From Thermomicrobiales bacterium (GTDB taxonomy: Bacteria; Chloroflexota; Limnocylindria; Limnocylindrales; CSP1-4): a stretch of 5,303 nt of DNA. Of the stretch, positions 1-5,303 are shown one piece after another. A program made the position numbers and the translations under genes. Under the pieces are notes generated by a model, which did not search any database, was not told the origin of the DNA, and saw only the letters and a program-made list of their open reading frames with translations. Positions within the stretch are counted from its first letter, which is position 1; every line of letters begins with the position of its first letter. The stretch spans positions 1 to 5,303 of the forward strand of contig SPCO01000124.1 in assembly GCA_004525275.1 (NCBI GenBank). Reading direction: 5' to 3'.

Positions 1-449
1 AGCCCGACCGATGCGTAGAGGGCGTTGGAGATCGGCTGTGCACTGTCGACCGCGACGGCCTGGGCCATCGATGGATCGCCCGGCCCGACCCGGGCGAGCA
101 ACCGGCGACCGAGCCCGGCGCCCTGGAACTCTGGCAAGACGAAGAGCATGGACAAGTACCACAGGTGTTCGCGGACATACGCTGCCGCGAACCCGACGAT
201 CCGCTCGCCGTTGCCCTCGCCATCCGGGATCACGGCTGCCAGGAACCGCCCGGGGTCGGTCGCTTGAAGATGGCCGTACAGACGGACGACCGACTGGGTT
301 TCGGGCGGGATCTCGGGCTGCCCGAGGCGGGTGATGTAATCGTTGATCGAGTTTCGCCAGATCGCGGCACAGGCCGTCAGTTCGTCAGCGCCGACCGGCC
401 TGATGGACACCTGGTCCAGGGCGCCGACCGGCCGGACGCCGGGACTCAC
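1..449 (-). CDS. GNAT-family N-acetyltransferase, C-terminus cut by the window edge
   Basis: This is the first 149 codons of a GCN5-related N-acetyltransferase, which would move an acetyl group from acetyl-CoA to an amine; the substrate cannot be told from sequence. I see the acetyl-CoA pyrophosphate-binding motif Q-G-A-G-L-G at residues 109-114, on a strand-helix stretch beginning W97-Y-L-S-M-L-F-V. A later S-N-A-L-Y (141-145) followed by G149 resembles the family's motif B. The start is taken as GTG (447-449), whose last bases overlap the prfB stop in a GTGA junction, which argues for translational coupling. A GGAG lies 11 bases upstream, inside prfB. A second in-frame GTG at codon 14 is a possible alternative with a weaker upstream sequence. 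The remaining part lies beyond base 1. Family assignment is firm; a role linked to RF2 is not shown. Confidence 0.87.
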   Translation of the reverse strand, partial: MSPGVRPVGALDQVSIRPVGADELTACAAIWRNSINDYITRLGQPEIPPETQSVVRLYGHLQATDPGRFLAAVIPDGEGNGERIVGFAAAYVREHLWYLSMLFVLPEFQGAGLGRRLLARVGPGDPSMAQAVAVDSAQPISNALYASVG

Positions 450-1553
450 TTGGCGACCGTCTCCTCGCCGATCCCGCGTTCCAATTCGGCCTGCATGAAG
501 GCGTCGAGATCGCCGTCGAGGACCGCACTCGTATTGCCGGTCTCGTAGTTCGTGCGCAGGTCCTTGACCATCTGATACGGATGCAGGACGTAGCTTCGGA
601 TCTGGTTGCCCCAGCCGGCCTCCACGTGCTCGCCCTTGAGCTGGCGGACCGCCTCCTCTTTCTCCTCGAGCGCACGTTCGAGGAGCCGCGCCTTGAGCAC
701 CTTGATGGCCATCTCCTTGTTCTGGGTCTGGCTGCGTTCGTTCTGGCTCTGGGCCACGATCCCGGTCTTGAGATCGGTCAGGCGGACCGCGGAGTCGGTC
801 TTGTTGACATGTTGCCCGCCGGCCCCCTGCGAGCGATAGGTGTCCACCCGGATATGGTCCCAGTCAAGTTCGATCTCGACGTCGTCATCTGCCTCAGGCA
901 GGACCTCCACCAGAGCGAATGTCGTCTGTCGTCTGTTCTGCGAGTCGAATGGACTGATCCGGACGAGCCGGTGGACGCCGCGTTCGGCTCGCAGCCAGCC
1001 GTAGGCTCGTCGGCCGTTGACCGCCACGGTCGCGCTCTTGAGTCCGGCCTGCTCGCCTTCCTGTTGGTCGAGGATCTCGGTCGGGAAGCGGTGACGCTCG
1101 GCCCAGCGCAGGTACATCCGCAGGAGCATCTCGGTCCAGTCCGTGGCCTCGGTCCCACCGGCTCCGGCGCTGATCGACAGGAGCGCGGGACGCTCGTCAT
1201 AGTCACCCGAGAAGAGCAACGCCGTCCGCTCTCGGCGGAAGTCTTCCTCGAGGGTGGCAGCATCGCGCTCGAGTTCGGCTTCCAGCTCGGCATCGGGCGC
1301 TTCATAGAGGAGTTCGACCGCGGCGAGTAGATCGTCGGAGCGAACGAGAAGCTCGCGCCAGACCTCGAGCTCAGAGCGCAGGCCGTCAGCCTCACGGAGC
1401 ACTTTCTGGGCAGCCCGTCCGTCGTCCCAGAAGCCAGGTTCCTGGGTCAGCGCCTCGATCGATCCGACGCGCTCTCCTTTGGTCTCGAGGTCAAAGATGC
1501 CCCGAGGTCGACCGGATCCGTTCAGCCAGGTCGCGGATGGCGGCGGCCTCCAC
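446..1553 (-). CDS. prfB: Peptide chain release factor 2 (RF2), expressed by programmed +1 frameshift
   Basis: RF2 is the class I release factor that reads UGA and UAA in the ribosomal A site and triggers peptidyl-tRNA hydrolysis. The product is 368 residues when the frameshift is included (E. coli RF2 has 365). I see S-A-G-A-G-G-T-E-A at 128-136, the stop-reading tripeptide S-P-F at 200-202, the catalytic G-G-Q at 245-247 and the R-S-Y-V-L and V-L-D-G-D-L-D signatures near the C-terminus. Twenty zero-frame codons run from GTG 1553 to CTT 1494; an in-frame TGA follows at 1493-1491, and reading resumes at GAC 1492 to the stop at 446-448. The N-terminal helix after the shift (D-L-E-T-K) matches RF2s. 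The GTG start follows the upstream gene's TAG directly, and I see only weak Shine-Dalgarno character before it, so translation is probably coupled. A later in-frame GTG at 1402 would lose domain 1 and is unlikely. Confidence 0.96.
1490..1503 (-). other. prfB programmed +1 ribosomal frameshift site
   Basis: The slippery core CTT-TGA-C lies at 1496-1490: Leu codon 20, then an in-frame TGA, with the +1 frame giving GAC. A GGGG (1503-1500) sits three bases before CTT and matches the position of the internal Shine-Dalgarno AGGGGG of E. coli prfB, but it is shorter, and the intervening codon is CAT rather than TAT. In the known mechanism, low RF2 slows termination at this UGA, so ribosomes slip forward and make more RF2, an autoregulatory loop. 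The translation on both sides matches RF2, which makes the shift necessary for a full-length protein. Confidence 0.93.
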
Positions 1554-1778
1554 CTAGTTCCGGGCCTGAAGATCCTGGAGCAGGATCGGGCGCAGCTCGA
1601 TGAGCCGCAACGCCGTCTTGCTACGGGCGACGACGGGGTTCACACACGGGCAGTAGCCGTTGTGCGGACAGACGCCACAATTGCCATCGCAATCGAGAGC
1701 CGCGGCATAACTGCACGATCGGCAGTCACGCTCGCAGGCGATCAGATCGACGAACGATGCTTCCTCAGCCTGCTTCAC
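1554..1778 (-). CDS. Small cysteine-rich protein, unknown function, probably metal-binding
   Basis: I do not recognise this 74-residue protein. It has eight cysteines between residues 15 and 45, arranged C15-x3-C19-x2-C22, x7, C30-x3-C34-x2-C37, x5, C43-x-C45, plus H39 beside P38. The C-x3-C-x2-C unit thus occurs twice, 15 residues apart, which suggests two zinc sites or an iron-sulfur cluster; this is inference. It is not the usual ferredoxin C-x2-C-x2-C-x3-C-P order. Although C-x3-C-x2-C is the spacing of radical SAM enzymes, the protein is far too short to be one. Residues 49-74 look like an amphipathic helix ending in a basic tail. No signal peptide or membrane segment is visible. The gene is credible because it has a strong ribosome binding site (GAGAGGGAG) before its GTG start, a near-consensus promoter upstream, and a TAG stop that abuts prfB in the same frame. 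Confidence 0.75.
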   Translation of the reverse strand: MKQAEEASFVDLIACERDCRSCSYAAALDCDGNCGVCPHNGYCPCVNPVVARSKTALRLIELRPILLQDLQARN

Positions 1779-1781
1779 GGG

Positions 1782-1790
1782 CTCCCTCTC
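1782..1790 (-). promoter_or_regulatory. Ribosome binding site of the Cys-rich gene
   Basis: GAGAGGGAG lies three bases before GTG 1778-1776 (six if GAGAGG is the pairing part). It is the best Shine-Dalgarno match among the starts in this window and fixes the start of the Cys-rich gene. secA and prfB have no comparable sequence. Confidence 0.75.
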
Positions 1791-1832
1791 AGTGTGCTGG
1801 GCAAGGCGACGGGGGGCGCGAGATCCGATGGA

Positions 1833-1849
1833 GGACCCTGGGGAGGTCC
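1833..1849 (-). other. Small leader hairpin of the Cys-rich/prfB transcript
   Basis: GGACC (1849-1845) and GGTCC (1837-1833) can pair around a seven-base loop TCCCCAG. CTCCC (1845-1841), partly in that loop, is complementary to GGGAG in the ribosome binding site (1786-1782), so the leader could also pair with it. I match this to no known riboswitch class. Five base pairs can arise by chance in GC-rich DNA. Confidence 0.25.
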
Positions 1850-1858
1850 GATATCGGC

Positions 1859-1890
1859 GGGTTTTGGCACAGTATACGGGGCCAAACCCC
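1859..1890. promoter_or_regulatory. 32-bp dyad centred on the -10 box, candidate operator
   Basis: On the minus strand, arms GGGGTTTGGC (1890-1881) and GCCAAAACCC (1868-1859) flank a core that contains the palindrome GTATAC (1877-1872). All share one centre between 1874 and 1875, and 13 of 16 symmetric positions are complementary. The dyad covers the -10 box and the likely start point, where a dimeric repressor would block RNA polymerase. As RNA, the secA transcript could fold the same bases (for example GGGG-TTTGG-CCCC, 1890-1878) into a 3'-end hairpin, but no T run follows, so it is not a standard intrinsic terminator. Confidence 0.5.
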
Positions 1891-1899
1891 TATCGCCAA
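1871..1899 (-). promoter_or_regulatory. Sigma70-type promoter for the Cys-rich gene, prfB and GNAT gene
   Basis: A -35 box TTGGCG (1899-1894) and a -10 box TATACT (1876-1871) are separated by exactly 17 bases. Transcription would start at the A run around 1865-1862, giving a leader of about 86 bases before the GTG at 1778. The promoter lies in the gap after secA, so prfB does not depend on secA transcription. The -10 hexamer is identical to the one before secA. It is overlaid by a 32-bp dyad. Confidence 0.72.
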
Positions 1900-1962
1900 G
1901 AGGGAAATCCGTTTTGTGTCGCGATGAACCGTCTGACGAACCAGCTCCGTTATGCGACCGGT

Positions 1963-4950
1963 TCAGCGGCCGTGGCACTTCTTGTATTTGGCTCCCGAAT
2001 CGCACCAGCACGGGTCGTTTCGCCCGATCCGTTGACCACTCGGCGTATAGCCAGGCTTGGGGCCGGACGGCGTGAGTCCGGCGCTGCTGCCGGACCGCGG
2101 GGCATCGCCGAGTGATTCCTGCATCGCCCGAACCGGGGGTGCCGGAGATGGCCCGCCGCGCAGGATCGCCGAACCGCCCACAGCGGCGGCGGCAGCGACC
2201 GGGACGCCCGACGAGACCCCGGCCGCGACGGCGCCCGCTGCACCGTTCGCCCCGCTGCCGTCGGCGGAGGTCACGATCTGCTGGATGGGTGTCACGGGCG
2301 CCGGGTTTCGGGTGACCGTCACCCGGAAGATCGATGATGCGACTCCGTGTCGGATGAGGGCACTCAGTTCGTCGTAGAGCTGGAAGGCCTCGCGCTTGAA
2401 TTCGTTGAGCGGGTCCTGTTGGGCATACCCGCGCAGGCCGATCCCCCGGCGCATGTCATCAAGCTCGGTGAGGTGCTCGACCCAGAGCGAATCGATGGTC
2501 CTGATGAGGATCAGCCGTTCGACGCTCTTCCAATCGGCCTCACCGACCTCGGCAGCCCTCGCCGCCAGACGCGCATCGGCGAGATCGCGCACGTGGGTCG
2601 AGATCGCCTCGCGACTGCGTAGTTCCCACAGCTCGTCCGCCGACGTCCCGTCGCCGTCCAGGCCCATCGAATGGAGCGCGGCCGTCAGACCCTCGAGGTT
2701 CCACTCGGTCGGGTCCTCACCGACGAGATGGCTGTCCACCAGGACATCGACTTCATCGTCGAGGAAGGACTGGACCGTTTCGGTTAGGTCCTCGTTGTGC
2801 AGGACCTTGTCGCGTTCCGCGTAGATCGTCTCGCGCTGCTTGTTGATGACATCGTCGTACTCGACGACCCGCTTGCGCTGATCGAAGTTGAAGCCCTCGA
2901 CCCGACTTTGGGCGGATTCGATGGTCTTGGACACCAGACGCGATTCGATTGCCACGTCGTCATCGAGGCCGAGCCGTTCCATCAGCCCCGTGACCCGCTC
3001 GCTGGCAAAGCGCTTCATGAGATCGTCTTCGAGGGACAGGTAGAAACGGGATGAACCCGGGTCGCCCTGGCGACCAGCGCGACCTCGCAGCTGGTTGTCG
3101 ATCCGTCGCGAATCGTGGCGCTCCGTGCCGATGATGTGCAGCCCGCCGGCGCCCACGACCTTCTCGTGGTCGGCCTCGGTGATGGCCTTCGCCTCGGCCA
3201 GGGCCGCCTCGTAGACCTCTGGTTCCACCTCGGCTGGGTTGAGACCCTGCCGATGAAGCGCCTCGGAGGCGAGGCCGGCCGGGTTGCCGCCGAGCAGGAT
3301 GTCCGTACCGCGACCGGCCATGTTGGTCGCGATCGTGACCGCGCCGGAACGGCCGGCCTGGGCCACGATCCCCGACTCCTTCTCGTGGAATTTGGCATTG
3401 AGGACTTCGTGCTTGATGCCCCGGCGCTTGAGCATCGTTGCGAGCACCTCGGATTTTTCGACCGTGACCGTGCCGACGAGGACCGGACGACCGTCCTCCT
3501 GCATCTCCACGATCTCCTCGATCAAGGCGTTGAACTTGGCCGGCTCATCGCGGTAGACGAGGTCCGGCTCATCGTCGCGGATCATCTCCCGGTGGGTCGG
3601 GATGCCGACGACTTCGAGCTTGTAGATCTTGAACAGCTCTTCTGCCTCGGTCATCGCCGTCCCGGTCATCCCGGACAGCTTGTCGTATAGGCGGAAGTAG
3701 TTCTGGAAGGTGATCGTCGCGAGGGTCACGCTCTCGCGCTGGACGCGCAGCCCTTCCTTGGCTTCGATCGCCTGGTGCAGCCCCTCGCTCCAGCGCCGAC
3801 CGGGCATCTGGCGGCCGGTGAACTCGTCGACGATGACGATCTCTCCGTCTTTTACGATGTAGTCGCGGTCGCGTTTGTAGAGGGCCTCGGCCCGGAGCGC
3901 CTGTTCGAAGTGGCGGGCGAGACGTGGGTCGGTGTCGTACAGGTTGTCGACCTTGAGCCAGCCTTCGACCTTCTCGATCCCCTCCTCGGTCGGGGAGACC
4001 GCCTTGTCCTTGAGATCGATGAAGTAATCGCCGCCCTCTACGTCCCCCTCCGGACGGCCCTTCATGCGGGGCATGAGTCGAGCGAATGTGAAGTACAGGT
4101 CGGCCGATTCCTCAGCCTGGCCGCTGATGATGAGCGGCGTGCGTGCTTCATCGATGAGGATGTTGTCGACTTCGTCGATGATCGCGAAGCTGCGCTCACG
4201 CTGGACCCGTTGATCGAGCTCCAGGACCATGTTGTCGCGCAGATAGTCGAACCCGAACTCATTGTTCGTGCCATAGGTGATATCGGCGGCATACGCCTCG
4301 TTGCGCGTCACCGGGCGCAGGTGGAGCAGTCGCTCGTCCGTCGTCGGATAGCCGGGTTCGAAGAGATACGACGCCTCGTGGGTGATCATCCCGACGCTCA
4401 CGCCGAGAAAATGGAACACCGGCCCCATCCACTGCGGGTCGCGCCGGGCCAGGTAGTCGTTGACGGTCACGACATGGACGCCGCGACCGGTCAGGGCGTT
4501 GGCGATGGCCGCCAGGGGCGCGACGAGGGTCTTGCCTTCGCCCGTTCGCATCTCCGCGACCTTGCCTTCGTGAAGGACGGCCGCCCCGATGAGCTGAACG
4601 TCGAAATGGCGCATCCCGAGCGTCCGCTTCATCGCCTCGCGGGTCATCGCAAAGCTTTCAGGGAGGACGTCGTTGAGCGCTTTCTGCAGGCGCTCGTTCT
4701 CGCGCTTGCGCCGGTCGGCCTTCAGCTCCCGGCGGCGCTCGAGCTCGGGGTGATGGAGCTCGTCCTCGGACGCCTCGTCGGGTTCAGCCGCCTCACCGAT
4801 CTCGACCCGCAGCTCCGCGAACCGGGCCCGGATCTGCTCTTCGGACAGGGCTTCGAACTCGGCTTCGAGGGCGTTGGTGTCATCGACCAGTGGCTGGAGG
4901 CGTCGAACCTCGCGATCATTCGAGTCGACGAATCGGTTCAGAAAGCGCAT
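1963..4950 (-). CDS. secA: Protein translocase ATPase subunit SecA
   Basis: SecA is the cytoplasmic ATPase that binds the SecYEG channel and drives unfolded preproteins across the membrane. The 995-residue product (E. coli 901) is complete. NBD1 has Walker A M-R-T-G-E-G-K-T (134-141) and Walker B with D-E-V-D at 259-262. The preprotein cross-linking domain spans roughly 230-375. G-M-T-G-T-A (427-432) and NBD2 follow, with the arginine-finger motif Q-L-R-G-R-A-G-R-Q-G-D (620-630). The helical scaffold and two-helix finger region lies around 805-860. A disordered Ala/Gly/Ser/Pro linker (about 885-974) leads to the C-terminal zinc motif C981-x-C983-x8-C992-H993, which in relatives binds SecB or ribosomes and lipid. 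Compared with E. coli there are two insertions, about 36 charged residues near 53-90 and about 18 near 193-213. The ATG fits the family N-terminus; no Shine-Dalgarno precedes it, and a -10 box lies just upstream. The 184 bases after the gene show no standard terminator. Confidence 0.98.
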   Translation of the reverse strand: MRFLNRFVDSNDREVRRLQPLVDDTNALEAEFEALSEEQIRARFAELRVEIGEAAEPDEASEDELHHPELERRRELKADRRKRENERLQKALNDVLPESFAMTREAMKRTLGMRHFDVQLIGAAVLHEGKVAEMRTGEGKTLVAPLAAIANALTGRGVHVVTVNDYLARRDPQWMGPVFHFLGVSVGMITHEASYLFEPGYPTTDERLLHLRPVTRNEAYAADITYGTNNEFGFDYLRDNMVLELDQRVQRERSFAIIDEVDNILIDEARTPLIISGQAEESADLYFTFARLMPRMKGRPEGDVEGGDYFIDLKDKAVSPTEEGIEKVEGWLKVDNLYDTDPRLARHFEQALRAEALYKRDRDYIVKDGEIVIVDEFTGRQMPGRRWSEGLHQAIEAKEGLRVQRESVTLATITFQNYFRLYDKLSGMTGTAMTEAEELFKIYKLEVVGIPTHREMIRDDEPDLVYRDEPAKFNALIEEIVEMQEDGRPVLVGTVTVEKSEVLATMLKRRGIKHEVLNAKFHEKESGIVAQAGRSGAVTIATNMAGRGTDILLGGNPAGLASEALHRQGLNPAEVEPEVYEAALAEAKAITEADHEKVVGAGGLHIIGTERHDSRRIDNQLRGRAGRQGDPGSSRFYLSLEDDLMKRFASERVTGLMERLGLDDDVAIESRLVSKTIESAQSRVEGFNFDQRKRVVEYDDVINKQRETIYAERDKVLHNEDLTETVQSFLDDEVDVLVDSHLVGEDPTEWNLEGLTAALHSMGLDGDGTSADELWELRSREAISTHVRDLADARLAARAAEVGEADWKSVERLILIRTIDSLWVEHLTELDDMRRGIGLRGYAQQDPLNEFKREAFQLYDELSALIRHGVASSIFRVTVTRNPAPVTPIQQIVTSADGSGANGAAGAVAAGVSSGVPVAAAAAVGGSAILRGGPSPAPPVRAMQESLGDAPRSGSSAGLTPSGPKPGYTPSGQRIGRNDPCWCDSGAKYKKCHGR

Positions 4951-4959
4951 AGCCGATGA

Positions 4960-4965
4960 AGTATA
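4960..4965 (-). promoter_or_regulatory. -10 box of secA, predicting a leaderless transcript
   Basis: TATACT (4965-4960) ends nine bases before the secA ATG (4950-4948). A start seven or so bases downstream would fall at 4954-4950, leaving a leader of zero to about four bases. No Shine-Dalgarno sequence precedes the ATG, and no -35 match is found 16-18 bases upstream (the sequence there is GC-rich). A TAnnnT box at this distance is the known pattern for leaderless genes in Deinococcus and Actinobacteria. The same hexamer serves the downstream promoter at 1876-1871. Confidence 0.55.
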
Positions 4966-5303
4966 GGTGAGGTCGGGTCAGAGGCCCGGCGTGGCGCACG
5001 CGGAGTGACGACCGCCCGCCCACCATCAGGTGCCCGTGGCCCCGGGTCGCCGTTACCGGGTCGTGCTCACCTGGCGGGATCGTCATCGGTGGACCCGTAT
5101 GTCCGGTATCTGCCCGGATCGGGGCCGAACAGGCCTCCGATCCGCCGCCAGCCGACGACATCGACGCTTGGGTGCGCCCACCTCGCCCGCTTCTGGGCCT
5201 TGACGTCGGCCGTAGCAGTCCTCCGATGAAAGAACAGCCGCGCACGACTGCGTTCGTTTGCCGGAGTCGGCCGAAGGTGTTGCACGCCGTCACGGCTCTA
5301 CCA
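4966..5303. other. Stretch without a supported gene upstream of secA
   Basis: All six frames were read. The open frames here give arginine- and proline-rich translations without recognisable family motifs, and none has a good ribosome binding site. The stretch holds the hairpin at 5115-5144 and a short direct repeat CCGGGTCG at 5042-5049 and 5056-5063. No tRNA or other RNA gene could be recognised. The tail of an unrelated or decayed minus-strand gene ending at 5067 cannot be fully excluded, because codons from about 5213 to 5067 in that frame are rich in G or C at the third position. Confidence 0.5.
5115..5144. repeat. Imperfect inverted repeat (hairpin) upstream of secA
   Basis: On the minus strand, CGGATCGG-A-GGCC (5144-5132) and GGCC-CCGATCCG (5126-5115) form a 12-bp stem with one bulged A around the five-base loop TGTTC. 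Neither strand has a T run after it, so it is not a standard intrinsic terminator. It lies about 165 bases before the secA start. It could be the end of an upstream transcript, a protein-binding dyad or part of an unknown leader. Confidence 0.5.

Noticed and set aside
581..1330. A 249-codon open frame on the plus strand
   Set aside because: It is antisense to prfB, where GGQ and SPF motifs prove the minus-strand reading.
1901..1962. Possible intrinsic terminator just after secA
   Set aside because: Only a weak AACC/GGTT pairing is present and no T run follows; no standard terminator is supported.
1479..2075. A 198-codon plus-strand open frame across the secA-prfB gap
   Set aside because: It overlaps the ends of secA and prfB and the whole Cys-rich gene, has no good ribosome binding site, and its translation is low in recognisable features.
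3775..4959. A 394-codon open frame on the plus strand
   Set aside because: It lies antisense to secA, whose motifs are unmistakable; long antisense frames are expected opposite GC-rich coding sequence. Its translation shows no family motif.
5042..5063. Direct repeat CCGGGTCG, two copies 14 bases apart
   Set aside because: Eight-base repeats of C and G are common by chance at this composition, and there is no third copy or array; no CRISPR is present in the window.
5067..5285. A 72-codon minus-strand open frame upstream of secA
   Set aside because: Its second half has G or C at most third positions, but the first half does not, the translation is very arginine-rich, and no start signal or family is recognisable. 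It might be a gene remnant.
4916..5293. A 125-codon minus-strand open frame running into the secA start
   Set aside because: It overlaps the secA N-terminus in another frame and the likely secA promoter, and its composition looks like non-coding GC-rich sequence.
5226..5303. ATG with 26 open codons to the right edge on the plus strand, a possible divergent gene
   Set aside because: There is no ribosome binding site or clear -10 box upstream, and the visible part is too short to judge.
5250..5303. tRNA-like hints at the right edge (GGTAGAGC on the minus strand, CTACCA on the plus strand)
   Set aside because: No T-arm GTTCGA-type sequence and no matching anticodon stem could be found on either strand.

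Overview
The window holds a compact, high-GC bacterial housekeeping locus. All credible genes lie on the minus strand, so it reads from right to left: secA (protein export motor), a 74-residue cysteine-rich protein I do not recognise, prfB (release factor 2, with its programmed +1 frameshift), and the first 149 codons of a GNAT acetyltransferase cut by the left edge. secA followed by prfB is a common bacterial pairing. The SecA has two insertions near its N-terminus and a long NBD2 insertion, which together with the GC-rich codon use suggest a Chloroflexota-like organism. That placement is an inference from protein character only and is tentative.

Region by region. Bases 4951-5303 contain no gene I can support. 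They hold a strong imperfect hairpin (5115-5144) and, directly before the secA ATG, a TATACT -10 box so close that the secA mRNA should be leaderless or nearly so. secA fills 1963-4950. The 184-base gap 1779-1962 carries a near-consensus promoter (TTGGCG, 17 bases, TATACT) for the next genes. That promoter is overlaid by a 32-bp dyad centred on its -10 box, and it is followed by a leader of about 86 bases with a small hairpin and a strong ribosome binding site.

The small Cys-rich gene (1554-1778) ends in TAG immediately before the GTG start of prfB, with no gap and in the same frame. prfB (446-1553) is read through its internal TGA at CTT-TGA-C. Its final TGA overlaps the GTG start of the GNAT gene by four bases. 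The Cys-rich gene, prfB and the GNAT gene therefore look like one tightly coupled transcription unit with its own promoter, while secA is transcribed separately from its own start.

Most of the content is ordinary core biology (Sec export, translation termination). The parts worth attention are the Cys-rich protein coupled to prfB, the in-frame TAG|GTG junction, the dyad on the promoter and the apparently leaderless secA.
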